From contig QEUY01000006.1 of assembly GCA_003577365.1 (NCBI GenBank), positions 1 to 18,547 of the forward strand: 18,547 bases of DNA, written 5' to 3'. The notes beneath the pieces were generated by a model. That model was not told the origin of the DNA. It ran no database searches and saw only the letters and a list, made by a program, of their open reading frames with translations. The position numbers were made by a program, and so were the translations under genes. Position 1 is the stretch's first letter. Every line of letters begins with the position of its first letter. This DNA is from Chloroflexota bacterium (GTDB taxonomy: Bacteria > Chloroflexota > Anaerolineae > Caldilineales > Caldilineaceae). This document shows, piece after piece, positions 1-7,680 of the stretch.

Positions 1-1293
1 CGCCACCCCGCGCGCCAGGCCGGGAGGCAGCTCTGCCGTGGCGGGGATGGCCGGTGTCGTGGTCACGACTTCGCGGCTGACAAAGCGGTCATCCGGCGCG
101 GGCAGGGCAGGGATCAGGCCCGCCCTGTCGTCTGGAGCCGCAGCTTCTGCTGCACCGGCGATGGGTACGGTGGGGAGTGGCGAGGGCACGCCGAGCGCAT
201 CCGGCAGCGCCACGGTACACGCCACGGCGGCGACTGTGGGGTAGCGAAAACAGGTGATGCCCTGGGTGCGCCAGCGCCGGCCATCCCAATAGGCCAGCGC
301 CAGGTCGCTCTCTGTTTCTGCGCTGCTATGGGCCAGCGTCACCACCATTGGCCCGCCGAGCGGCTCGGCGCGCGCCGGAAAGGCAGCCAGCCGAAAGGCG
401 CGGTCGGCAAAGCGCATGGTGTCGGGCAGCGCGTGGGTAGGCTGTGCCAACTGCAACAGCGCCACCGTGAGCGGGGTGTCGGTGCTGGCCGTGCCCAGCG
501 TGACCTCGATCCGGCTGTCGCTGGTGCCGCTGCTCAACGTGCTGCCGATGTAGCGGTTGATCTGTACATAGTCGTCGACCAAGAGCGTTTCGACCGAGAT
601 GACGCCGCGGGCGCGGATCTCTCCGCTGGCCGCGGCATAGTCGTCGTTGACCAGCGTGATCCCGGCGCCGACCGTGTAAGTCACCTGGACGCTGCTGCCC
701 GCGCCGGGCAGGCTGGGCACAGACCAGCGCACTTGGTCGCCGGCCAATGGGTCGCTGGTCAACTGCCCACCGGCCAGATAGGCCGCGCCCGCGGGCAGCG
801 TGTCGGTGATCAGCAGGCTGGCGGTGGGTGTCGCGCCTTGGTTGGTCACGGTCAGGGTATAGGTGATCGGCTCGCCCGCCACCGCCACCGGCGGCGCGGT
901 TTTGCTGATCGCCAAGTCCGGCGCTGGAGTGGTGTAGACCTGCACTGTCTGGCTGTCGGTGGCCGACCCGCCGCAGTTCTCGGCGCGCACCGAGACTGTA
1001 TACCGGCCCACCGCCGCCCAACGATAGGTGGCCGTGTCTGTGCCTTGGCCCGTTTCGGGCGGGGGTGACCAGGTGTAGGCGATGGGCGGCGTCGCGTCCC
1101 AGGGTGCTGCCTGCGCTGTAAAGACTAGGACGAGGCCCCTCTGGCTGGCGCTGGGGCCGCTGAGCACGACAACGGCCAGGGGGGTGGGACAACCCGCCTC
1201 TGTGCCAGCGGCAGCGGCCAAGGCGCGGCTGCCCCCGATGAGCAGGAGCGCGGCCAGCGCAACTCCGGCTGCGATCTGCCTGATCCGGATCAT
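1..1293 (-). CDS. Secreted PKD/DUF11-domain surface protein (3' end beyond window)
   Basis: The frame is open from an ATG at 1293 to the left edge (431 codons without a stop), so the C-terminus lies outside the window. The start is preceded by AGGAAAGG about 6 nt upstream. Residues 1-27 form a signal peptide (basic MIRIRQ, then a hydrophobic Ala/Leu core, then an Ala-rich cleavage region). Residues about 38-120 look like a PKD/Ig-type beta domain (YTWSPP, then a GRYTVSVRAENCGG strand). Residues about 125-210 match the DUF11 conserved repeat: DLAISKTAPP, GEPITYTLTVTNQG, ITDTLPAGA. The rest is Pro/Ala/Thr-rich without a recognised domain. Such proteins are exported and usually cell-surface or adhesin-like; the ligand is unknown. 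It lies 55 bp after the persulfide dioxygenase gene with no clear terminator between, so co-transcription is possible. Confidence 0.85.
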   Translation of the reverse strand, partial: MIRIRQIAAGVALAALLLIGGSRALAAAAGTEAGCPTPLAVVVLSGPSASQRGLVLVFTAQAAPWDATPPIAYTWSPPPETGQGTDTATYRWAAVGRYTVSVRAENCGGSATDSQTVQVYTTPAPDLAISKTAPPVAVAGEPITYTLTVTNQGATPTASLLITDTLPAGAAYLAGGQLTSDPLAGDQVRWSVPSLPGAGSSVQVTYTVGAGITLVNDDYAAASGEIRARGVISVETLLVDDYVQINRYIGSTLSSGTSDSRIEVTLGTASTDTPLTVALLQLAQPTHALPDTMRFADRAFRLAAFPARAEPLGGPMVVTLAHSSAETESDLALAYWDGRRWRTQGITCFRYPTVAAVACTVALPDALGVPSPLPTVPIAGAAEAAAPDDRAGLIPALPAPDDRFVSREVVTTTPAIPATAELPPGLARGVA

Positions 1294-1348
1294 GAACACC
1301 TTTCCTGTCGGTCTCTCCCCGTCCAATTCTCCCTGCCCAACGATCTGC

Positions 1349-2806
1349 TCAATGACACAATTGAGGCAGGCCCGCTGCGGCCCAGGCCTCGATGCCGCCG
1401 GTCAGCGTTTCCACTGGGTCAAAGCCCTGCGCTTGGAGGATGCTGGCGGCGATCGCGGCGCGCGTGCCCACCTGACAGTGGACGACGATGGGCCGGTCTT
1501 GGGGCAGCGTGGCGGCCTGGGCGGGCAGATCGCCGAGCATGCAGTGGTGTGCGCCCGGCAGATGGCCCGCCTCCCATTCGCCGGCGGCGCGCACATCCAC
1601 GACCATTACCTCGCCCGCCTGCATGCGCTGCGCCAAGGTTTCGGGGGCGACCGCGCCAATCGGCTGCAAGGGCCGGCCCGCCGCGGCCCACTGGCGCAGC
1701 AGCGCAGGGCTGCCCACGCCGCCGGTCTGATCCAGCCCGATCGAGCGTAGGGCGCGGCGTATATCGTCTCTTTCTCGCGCGCGTTCGGTTGGGTCTGCAT
1801 CTGTGACGGCGATCAGAAAATGAGGCCGGTCGTAGGGCAGCAGCCAGCCCGCCCAGGTGACAAAGGAACTCCCAAAGGGGATATTGATCGTGCCGGGGAT
1901 ATGGCCGGCGGCAAATGCCTCGGCTGGGCGCAGGTCAACCACAGGCCACTTGGCGGCCAACGCCGCCTCAAGCCCGTCCAGCGTCAGGCGCGGCCAGACA
2001 GGCAGATCGGCCAGCAGGGCCGGCCCCTCTTTGTTGACCCGTTTCATCTGGGCGAAATAGGTAGGCGGTTCGGGCTGGCTGTCCAGCAGCGCGGCCACAA
2101 AGGTGTTTTCGTCTGCGATCGCCAAGGCCCAGTTGAAGAGCTTTTCATAACCGACGGTGCTGGAGGGGATCGCGCCCAACGCCTTACCGCAGGCGCTGCC
2201 CGCGCCGTGGCCGGGCCAGACCTGCAGATAGTCGGGTAGGGCGCGGAATTTGTCAAGCGAGCGGAACATCTGGCGCGCGCCGGTGACGGCGCTGTCTTTG
2301 ACGCCCGCCGCCCGCTCCAGCAGATCAGGCCGGCCCACATCGCCCACAAAGACAAAATCACCCGTGAAGACCCCCATGGGTCGGGCTGCGCCCTGCGCAT
2401 CGCGCGCCGCCGTGTCGGTCAAAAGCAGCGTGATATGCTCCGGCGTATGGCCGGGCGTGTGCAGCACGTCGAGGCGGATATTGCCGGCGAAAAAGCGGTC
2501 GCCGTCTCTGAGCAGCCGGTGCGAGATTCCGGCGAGATATTGGTATTGCCAGTCCGAGCCGCCTTCAGCCGAGAGATAGAGTGTGGCCCCGGTGGCGGCG
2601 GCCAGCTCGCGCGCACCGGAGACAAAGTCGGCGTGGATGTGAGTCTCGGTGACGGCCTCGATGCGCAGCCCTTGGGCCGCGGCCTCGTCCAGATAGGGGC
2701 GTATATCGCGCCCAGGGTCCACCACCAAGGCGACGCCGTGGGTCTGGCAGCCGACCAGATAGGCAGCCTGGGCGAGATCGGCGTTATAGATGTATTTCAG
2801 GAGCAT
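1349..2806 (-). CDS. CstB-like persulfide dioxygenase / rhodanese (MBL fold plus two rhodanese domains)
   Basis: This 485-residue protein has three domains. Residues about 1-265 are a metallo-beta-lactamase fold of the ETHE1/persulfide-dioxygenase type: THIHADF (H56, H58, D60), TPGH at H120, TGDFVFVGDVGRPDLL with D150, and WPGH at H200. Residues about 275-375 are a rhodanese-like domain (DLRPAEAFAAGHIPGTINIP) with no catalytic cysteine, so a pseudo-rhodanese. Residues about 385-482 are an active rhodanese with C444 in HCQVGTR. This order is that of CstB, which oxidises low-molecular-weight persulfides and transfers sulfur to give thiosulfate. The role is therefore probably cytoplasmic sulfide/persulfide detoxification. 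The start ATG has AAGGTAA about 4 nt upstream. No CstR-type sulfide-sensing repressor gene is adjacent. Confidence 0.92.
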   Translation of the reverse strand: MLLKYIYNADLAQAAYLVGCQTHGVALVVDPGRDIRPYLDEAAAQGLRIEAVTETHIHADFVSGARELAAATGATLYLSAEGGSDWQYQYLAGISHRLLRDGDRFFAGNIRLDVLHTPGHTPEHITLLLTDTAARDAQGAARPMGVFTGDFVFVGDVGRPDLLERAAGVKDSAVTGARQMFRSLDKFRALPDYLQVWPGHGAGSACGKALGAIPSSTVGYEKLFNWALAIADENTFVAALLDSQPEPPTYFAQMKRVNKEGPALLADLPVWPRLTLDGLEAALAAKWPVVDLRPAEAFAAGHIPGTINIPFGSSFVTWAGWLLPYDRPHFLIAVTDADPTERARERDDIRRALRSIGLDQTGGVGSPALLRQWAAAGRPLQPIGAVAPETLAQRMQAGEVMVVDVRAAGEWEAGHLPGAHHCMLGDLPAQAATLPQDRPIVVHCQVGTRAAIAASILQAQGFDPVETLTGGIEAWAAAGLPQLCH

Positions 2807-2863
2807 GCGTTACCTTGTACGGGCCTTGCAGTATTGGGCCTGGCATCAGGCCGGGGCCATGCG

Positions 2864-4909
2864 CTAGGAGCGCGGCACACCCTGCGCCGCCGGGCGCGGC
2901 ATGAGCCTGGCCGAATCTTCTGTCCCTGTGCGCTGTTCCTGCGCCTCGTCTGCCCACCGGCTGCCATCCTGGGCAACTCGATGCGCCACGGCCAGCAGCG
3001 CCTCCGGGCCTTCGAGCGCCAGCAGCAGCGGCAGACTGCCCTCGACGCCGTGGATGGTCTGCCACAGCCCTTTTTGGACGTCGGCGCGCCACAATTCTAG
3101 CACAAAATCGGCCAGGTGTGCATGGGTTTGGATGGGGTCGGCGTCCGCGCCGTTGCCCGCGGGCGCGGCCTGGGGCGGGGCCATCAGGCGCGGCGCAGCC
3201 TGTTCGGCCAAGAGGGTGGCGACGCGCTGCACTTGCATGGTGTGTTTGTCGCCGCTGCTGGCGGTGAGCGCCTCGCGCACCTGGGGCAGCAACGTCCAGA
3301 CGTGTTCCAGCCTGCCCGCTGCCAGCAGCGGGCGCAGCATGCCGTCCAAATAGAACGAGATCAGCGCCTCCCCGTCCAAGAGGCGCGGCGTCCACTGGCA
3401 CAGTTGGTCATAGAGCGCCTGCAGGTCGCGGCCCCACCCCTCTGGCTGGCGCAGCAGCGCCTGGAAGCGCAGCCGGTTGTCACGCAGTTCGTCGTCGGTC
3501 ATGCGGCTCTGAAAGGTGCGCCGCATGCGGTCGCCCAACGTAGGGGCGGCCTGGCGTTGATCCAAGAGATGGAGGGCCATTTCGGGCTGGTGGTGATCGA
3601 GATAGACCTCGGCCAGTCCCCAGATGGTGGCGCGCTCGGGGTTGCGCCGGTCCAGCGCCTTGAGCCAGGCGAGTGCTTTTTGCACCTGCTCTCCGGCCAA
3701 GCGCGTCTCGCCGACATCCAGCAGGGCGCGCACCAGCGAGATCACGCCTTCGCTGCGCGTGGGGTCCTGGGGCGGGATATGGTCGACCACGCTGACGGCA
3801 TAGCGCAGCGCGCCCAGTTCGATCAGGCTGGCGGCGGCGCCGGCGGCAGTCCAGCCGTCGCTGCGGATCGCCAGCGATGCCAGCCGGTCGGCCAGTTGAA
3901 TGCGCTCCTCGCGCGCGATGGCGCGCACCGGCATGGCCCGGATCGCCTCTTGCAGCGTGTAGACCTGGAAGTCGACATCGGCGTTGGCGGTGGGCCGTTT
4001 CACCTGGCGCAGGAAATGCGGGTCGTCTTTGCCGCCGCTCAGCCCGCTGTCGCGTCGCGCTTCTTGCACGTTGGCGATGATCGTGAGCTGGTCGAGGACG
4101 TCGGCCACGCGGCCCATACGGCCAAAGGCGGCGGCGGCCAAGCGCCGGCTGCCCAGGTTGGTGAAGGTGGCGGCCTGAAAGCTCTCCACGCAGCGACGCA
4201 GCAGGCGCTGCATGCCGCGCGGCAGCGGCCCGCCGGCCAGCCGTGCGCCGATCAGGTTCAGGACTTGGTGCAAAAACTGCGCGCCCACGTCTTCATAGCG
4301 CCGGATGGCCTGGGTCACGATCTGGTTGGTGAGGGGGTGCAGCCCGACCTGGGCCAGGATTTCGGCCAGCAGCCCGCGCTGCTCGGCGCTGCCCATCACC
4401 CGATCCCAGGTGTGGGCGAGTTGGTCGGCGCGTTCCAGACAGGCCAGGGCCAGCGCGGATTCGCCGGCGTGGGCGGCGGCTGCGCCGGTCAAGAGCAGGT
4501 GGTCGAGCAGGCGGTTTGCCTCGCTGGGCGCGTAGACGCCAAAGAGACGCAGCCGCGCCTGCTGCAGTTCACGGCGCACCAGGATGCGCAGGTCGCTGCG
4601 CCGTTCGGTCTGCTGGGCCAGCCGATAGAGCGCCTGCTGCCGGGCCAGCGGTGCGCGATCCTCCACCAGCGCGGCGACAGCCAGCGCGGCTTCACCCGCG
4701 CCGCCATCGGCCAGCGCCTGCCAAATGCGTTGCAGCAGCCAGGAGTCGGGCTGCCACACGACGCGTTCCTCGACAAAGAGGTCGGGGTTTTCGATCTGGA
4801 CCTGCACCGCGTTTTGCAGACATTCGACGGCGCGCTGCGAGAGCGCCACCGGATCTCTGGCGGGCGGCGCGGGCGCGGCGGGTTTGGTTTTCCAAAACGC
4901 AAGGGCCAA
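2864..4909 (-). CDS. Hypothetical helical-repeat (TPR/HEAT-like) protein, about 681 residues
   Basis: I do not recognise a named family. The sequence is almost wholly alpha-helical, with recurring ~35-residue helix pairs rich in Ala and Leu, for example GEAALAVAALVEDRAPLAR and ALLDVGETRLAGEQVQKAL. This suggests a TPR/HEAT-like solenoid acting as a cytoplasmic scaffold; no signal peptide, membrane segment or enzymatic motif is visible. A longer reading begins with TTG at 4939, but that codon has no ribosome binding site. An in-frame TTG at 4909 has AGGAG (4917-4921) exactly 7 nt upstream, so I prefer 4909; no ATG fits. The C-terminal ~30 residues are polar and probably disordered. It sits between the translin/mini-protein operon and the persulfide dioxygenase gene (57 bp ahead of the latter). 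Function is unknown. Confidence 0.8.
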   Translation of the reverse strand: MALAFWKTKPAAPAPPARDPVALSQRAVECLQNAVQVQIENPDLFVEERVVWQPDSWLLQRIWQALADGGAGEAALAVAALVEDRAPLARQQALYRLAQQTERRSDLRILVRRELQQARLRLFGVYAPSEANRLLDHLLLTGAAAAHAGESALALACLERADQLAHTWDRVMGSAEQRGLLAEILAQVGLHPLTNQIVTQAIRRYEDVGAQFLHQVLNLIGARLAGGPLPRGMQRLLRRCVESFQAATFTNLGSRRLAAAAFGRMGRVADVLDQLTIIANVQEARRDSGLSGGKDDPHFLRQVKRPTANADVDFQVYTLQEAIRAMPVRAIAREERIQLADRLASLAIRSDGWTAAGAAASLIELGALRYAVSVVDHIPPQDPTRSEGVISLVRALLDVGETRLAGEQVQKALAWLKALDRRNPERATIWGLAEVYLDHHQPEMALHLLDQRQAAPTLGDRMRRTFQSRMTDDELRDNRLRFQALLRQPEGWGRDLQALYDQLCQWTPRLLDGEALISFYLDGMLRPLLAAGRLEHVWTLLPQVREALTASSGDKHTMQVQRVATLLAEQAAPRLMAPPQAAPAGNGADADPIQTHAHLADFVLELWRADVQKGLWQTIHGVEGSLPLLLALEGPEALLAVAHRVAQDGSRWADEAQEQRTGTEDSARLMPRPAAQGVPRS

Positions 4910-5031
4910 TCCACTACTCCTCAGACTGTTGACGAACAATGATGCCGGTCGAGGCGTCTAGGGCGCGCCATACGTGGCGTCGAAAACCGCATGTCGGTGC
5001 GCTATGCGCTTGGAAAACCGCACTACAAGGG
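4910..5031 (-). other. Intergenic gap with paired 10-bp direct repeat and small dyads
   Basis: This 122-bp stretch between the mini-protein and the helical-repeat gene contains GAAAACCGCA twice (4982-4991 and 5013-5022, 31 bp apart). It also has a 5-bp dyad CGCCA/TGGCG around TACG (4966-4979). The Shine-Dalgarno AGGAG for the downstream TTG start is at 4917-4921. I see no convincing promoter or terminator. Confidence 0.4.
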
Positions 5032-5283
5032 TCACCGGAGCAGCCAGAGGGCCAGGCCGGCCAGCAGGAGCAGCATCCCTGCCCCGGCCAATGCCCAACC
5101 GGCGCGCTGCAGGCGTGCCGCCTGCACGACCCGCTGCCCATGGCGGCGGTGGGCCTGTACGCCGCGTTCGAGCACGTCGGGGCGCTGGTGGGGCACTTGC
5201 CTGACTTGGGCGAGAAACCAGGCGCGTTGGCAGTAGGCCCAGGCGGCCAGGTCGCTGGCGCGCACCAGAGAGCGGTCTTTCAT
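5032..5283 (-). CDS. 83-residue mini-protein: Cas4/Dna2-like N-terminal motif plus C-terminal transmembrane helix
   Basis: The first ~45 residues resemble the N-terminus of Cas4/Dna2-type PD-(D/E)XK proteins. They show LVRASDLAAWAYCQRAWFL (compare the usual YCPRxxW, with C18 at the position of the first iron-sulfur cysteine), then LERGVQAH (G41, H45), like the family's G-x3-H. The nuclease core and the three C-terminal cysteines are absent; instead residues about 63-82 form a hydrophobic helix (WALAGAGMLLLLAGLALWLL) ending in Arg. A functional nuclease is therefore unlikely, and a membrane-tethered partner or binding module is more plausible (inference). The gene starts at an ATG 14 bp after the translin stop, so the two are almost certainly co-transcribed. 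The Shine-Dalgarno is weak (GGGG). The same frame stays open upstream into translin, but ATG 5283 is where family-like sequence begins. Confidence 0.7.
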   Translation of the reverse strand: MKDRSLVRASDLAAWAYCQRAWFLAQVRQVPHQRPDVLERGVQAHRRHGQRVVQAARLQRAGWALAGAGMLLLLAGLALWLLR

Positions 5284-5297
5284 CGTAGCTGCCCCGG

Positions 5298-6038
5298 TTA
5301 GGACGCCGGCCCGTCGCCCGCGGTCTCGTCGACCTCGCCAGACTCGGCGACTTCCGGCGGGGCAGAGGCGGCGAAATGCGTGCCGGCCACCGTGTCCAGC
5401 CGGGCTTCGAAGCTGCGCATGGCGAGCCGCATCTGCTCTTGGCGAAAGCCCAACGTGAGATCGCCGCGCGTGCGCTCCAATACCGTGCGCAGCACGTCGG
5501 TGTGGCGGCGCAGCCCGTCGGTGATCGAGTCGGGGAAGTCTACCGTGATCAAGAGCGTGTAGACCTCGTCCATAAAGTCCAGATAGGGTTCGGCTTCGAC
5601 GACCTGTCCCTGGCGCATCATGTCGAGCACAAAGCGGCGCATCTCGGTGGCGGCTTCGCTCATGCCGCGCAGATAGGTAGGCCCGGTGACATGCAAGTCG
5701 GCAGGCTGGGGCGGCGGCGCGCCGCGCACCACGGCAAAGAGCAGGTGCGCTTCGACCAGCTCTTTGAGCGCATCCTGTGTGTAGCCGGCGTGATAGAGCA
5801 TGGGGTAGTCTGCCAGCGCCGTGACCATCTCCCCGGCGGCGGCGCGCGCCGCCGCCAGCATGGCTTCTGCCTCGCCCCATTCATGGCGATGGATGGCGCG
5901 GATGCTTTCGGCACAGGCGCGGATCAAGGCGCGGCTGCGGTTGAGCGTCTCGTCACGCAGTTGGTTGACCGCGGTCAACTGGCCGCGAATTTGCTCCACG
6001 ATGCCCGTGAGGGCTTGGCCTGCTTCGTTGCTGGACAC
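5298..6038 (-). CDS. Translin family protein
   Basis: The 246-residue, mostly helical protein matches the translin/TRAX family (COG2178): LRDETLNRSRALIRACAESIRAIHR, then YPMLYHAGYTQDALKELVEAHLL, then GPTYLRGMSEAATEMRRFVLD and a long helical C-terminal half. Translins are oligomeric RNA/DNA-binding proteins; the TRAX branch cuts RNA with clustered Glu/Asp residues. E93 and E96 in KELVEAH have the spacing of the TRAX glutamate pair, but catalysis cannot be settled by eye. I chose GTG 6038 (GAGG 6 nt upstream) because the frame running to 6212 would overlap the aldo/keto reductase gene with non-family sequence. The last ~30 residues are acidic and disordered. It lies 55 bp after the reductase gene and 14 bp before the mini-protein gene. 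The family is common in archaea and eukaryotes and patchy in bacteria. Confidence 0.85.
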   Translation of the reverse strand: MSSNEAGQALTGIVEQIRGQLTAVNQLRDETLNRSRALIRACAESIRAIHRHEWGEAEAMLAAARAAAGEMVTALADYPMLYHAGYTQDALKELVEAHLLFAVVRGAPPPQPADLHVTGPTYLRGMSEAATEMRRFVLDMMRQGQVVEAEPYLDFMDEVYTLLITVDFPDSITDGLRRHTDVLRTVLERTRGDLTLGFRQEQMRLAMRSFEARLDTVAGTHFAASAPPEVAESGEVDETAGDGPAS

Positions 6039-6093
6039 GGCTCCCCTCGCTTTCGCCCCTCTGTCTGAGAACGGCGCTCCAACCGGCAACTGG

Positions 6094-7068
6094 CTAGGCC
6101 GGCTCTGCCTGGCGCAGTTCCAGCCAGGCGATCTCTGCCGGGGTGAGGCGCAGGGTGCTGGCCGCCACGTTGTCGCGGAATTCGTCGCCCGTGGCGCATC
6201 CGACCAGCGCAAAGATGTTGAGCGGCGTGCTCAGCACATAGGCCGTGGCGATCTGGGCCAGTGACATGCCCTTTTCGTCCGCCAGGGCGCGCACACGGTC
6301 CAGCCGCTGAAAGTTTTCCTCAAAGCCATAGGTTTCGGCGCAGAGCTTGTCTGCATAGCTTTCAAAGCTGTCCAGATTGTCACGCGTAAAGCGCCCGCTG
6401 AAAAAGCCGCCAGCCAGGCTCGACCAGGTGAAGAGCGGCATCTGCGTCTGCTGATAGAAGGCGCGTTCGGCCTCGCCCTGCGGCCCGCTGATGCTGATGC
6501 AGTTGACCCAGGGCGGTTTGGCCTGCACCGCCAGGCTAAAGTTGGGGCTGCTGGCGACAAAACCTTCCAGCCCATGCGCCTCGGCATAGGCATTGGCCGC
6601 CTGCAGCCGTTCCACGCTCCAGTTGGAGCCGCCAAAAGCGTTGATCTTGCCGGCGCGCTTATGCTCGTTGAGAATCTCGACAATCGGCCCCACCGGCTGG
6701 CTAGGGTCGTCGCGATGGAGCAGATAAAGGTCGATATAGTCGGTCTGCTGGCGGGCCAGCGAGTCGTGCAGGTCGGCGGTGATGTCAAAGGGCGTGACCC
6801 GCTGCCGGTCCTGGTTGTGGTGTGCGCCCTTGCCGATCACGACCACCTGGTCGCGCAGCCCGCGTTCGTTATACCAGCGCCCCAAGACGCGTTCACAGTC
6901 GCCGCCGCCATAGCCGTGGGCGGTGTCGAAGGTGTTTCCGCCCTCGGCAAAGACCGCGTCGAGCAGGGCAAAGCTTTCCTCCAGCCGTTTGGAACTCAAC
7001 ATCATCGTGCCCTGCACCAGCCGTGCCACCGGCTTGGCGACCCCCGGAACCGAGCCGTATTCCATCAT
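6094..7068 (-). CDS. Aldo/keto reductase
   Basis: This 324-residue (beta/alpha)8-barrel NAD(P)H-dependent oxidoreductase shows the complete AKR catalytic tetrad: D48 in NTFDTAHGYG, Y53 in the same stretch, K80 in VIGKGAHH and H118 in YLLHRDD. The strand sequence IDLYLLHRDDP and the later FGGSNW are typical of the family. The C-terminal part (ALVGCATGDEFRDNVAA) corresponds to the cofactor-phosphate-binding segment. The substrate cannot be deduced; reduction of a carbonyl compound in the cytoplasm is likely. I use ATG 7068 (a second ATG follows at 7065); an in-frame TTG at 7098 falls inside an inverted repeat and is less likely. It is the first gene of the apparent reductase-translin-mini-protein operon, behind the promoter at 7137-7165. 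Confidence 0.93.
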   Translation of the reverse strand: MMEYGSVPGVAKPVARLVQGTMMLSSKRLEESFALLDAVFAEGGNTFDTAHGYGGGDCERVLGRWYNERGLRDQVVVIGKGAHHNQDRQRVTPFDITADLHDSLARQQTDYIDLYLLHRDDPSQPVGPIVEILNEHKRAGKINAFGGSNWSVERLQAANAYAEAHGLEGFVASSPNFSLAVQAKPPWVNCISISGPQGEAERAFYQQTQMPLFTWSSLAGGFFSGRFTRDNLDSFESYADKLCAETYGFEENFQRLDRVRALADEKGMSLAQIATAYVLSTPLNIFALVGCATGDEFRDNVAASTLRLTPAEIAWLELRQAEPA

Positions 7069-7083
7069 GGTTGCCGTCCATCC

Positions 7084-7100
7084 ATTTGTTTTCGACAAAT
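7084..7100. promoter_or_regulatory. Inverted repeat in leader of aldo/keto reductase-translin operon
   Basis: On the plus strand ATTTGT (7084-7089) and ACAAAT (7095-7100) form a perfect 6-bp dyad around a 5-nt centre. It lies 15 bp ahead of the reductase ATG and downstream of the predicted transcription start. It could be an operator or an RNA hairpin affecting translation initiation. Confidence 0.35.
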
Positions 7101-7136
7101 CGAAACCACAGACCAGCGCGCGCCGGTCCAGCTTCG

Positions 7137-7165
7137 ATTATCCCTGAAAGTCTTGTGGCTGCCAA
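7137..7165 (-). promoter_or_regulatory. Sigma70-type promoter for aldo/keto reductase-translin operon
   Basis: Read on the minus strand, TTGGCA (5/6 match to the -35 consensus) is separated by exactly 17 bp from GATAAT (5/6 match to the -10 consensus). It lies in the 122-bp gap after the acetyltransferase gene. The predicted start near 7130 gives a leader of about 62 nt. Such a good match in GC-rich DNA is unlikely to be chance. Confidence 0.6.
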
Positions 7166-7190
7166 ACCACCGCGGATGGAAAGTGGCCGG

Positions 7191-7658
7191 TCACTGCGGG
7201 CCGGGATGCACCATCGCCGCCAGAACAAGCGGGCGGCGCAGCACGCGGGTCGCGCCCCAGATGATGGCTTGGCTGATGCGGTAGTGGCGCGCCAGGCTAG
7301 GCGGCAGTTCGTCCTCCATAGCGAGGCGGAAGCCGAAGCGGGCGTAGTAGGGGACGAGTTCGCCACGGCAGTAGAGATAGAGGGGAAACGGCGCGCGGCT
7401 CAACAAGGCCTGGATCAATGCCCCGCCCAGCCCGCGCTGCTGGTAGGCCGGCAGCACGACCAGCGACGCCAGCTCGCGGCTGCCATCGGCGTGGGGGCGA
7501 AGCTGGCCCGCGCCGGCCAGCGTGCGCTGTGCGGGCGTCACTTCCTCGGCGACGATAAAGTGAGGCCAGGCCAGATGCAGCGGGTTCAAGCGTGCGCCGC
7601 GCACCAGGCGCGTGATCGGGCGCTGGTCGGCGGCTTCGGCTGCACGGATGATGATCAT
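7191..7658 (-). CDS. GNAT family N-acetyltransferase
   Basis: The 155-residue protein has the GNAT layout: an N-terminal strand IIIRAAEAADQ, a central beta strand RELASLVVLPAYQ, and directly after it the acetyl-CoA pyrophosphate-binding loop QQRGLGGALI (about residues 73-82). The motif YYARFGFRL follows. It would transfer an acetyl group from acetyl-CoA to an amine of unknown identity. The start ATG has AAAGGA at 6 nt. The closing segment (IIWGATRVLRRPLVLAAM) is unusually hydrophobic for a GNAT and may be a membrane-interacting tail. It is 73 bp downstream of the membrane-protein gene, with a possible weak promoter between them. Confidence 0.88.
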   Translation of the reverse strand: MIIIRAAEAADQRPITRLVRGARLNPLHLAWPHFIVAEEVTPAQRTLAGAGQLRPHADGSRELASLVVLPAYQQRGLGGALIQALLSRAPFPLYLYCRGELVPYYARFGFRLAMEDELPPSLARHYRISQAIIWGATRVLRRPLVLAAMVHPGPQ

Positions 7659-7680
7659 GGATGGTCCTTTATGGTTACCC

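Noticed and set aside
326..1192. 288-codon open frame on the minus strand
   Set aside because: It is out of frame with the PKD/DUF11 protein, which has a signal peptide, a Shine-Dalgarno and recognisable domains through the same DNA; this frame is Arg/His-rich noise.
3116..4942. 608-codon open frame on the plus strand
   Set aside because: It lies antisense to the helical-repeat gene; its translation is Gly/Gln/His-rich with no family resemblance, typical of a GC-rich shadow frame.
5032..5283. CRISPR-Cas locus suggested by the Cas4-like motif
   Set aside because: No repeat-spacer array and no other cas gene is present in the window; the motif alone does not indicate CRISPR.
5284..5880. Extended N-terminus for the 83-residue mini-protein
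   Set aside because: The frame stays open but overlaps translin and is Arg/His-rich; family-like sequence starts at ATG 5283.
6039..6212. Longer translin start
   Set aside because: The extra residues are antisense-like composition and overlap the reductase gene; GTG 6038 has a Shine-Dalgarno and begins family-like sequence.
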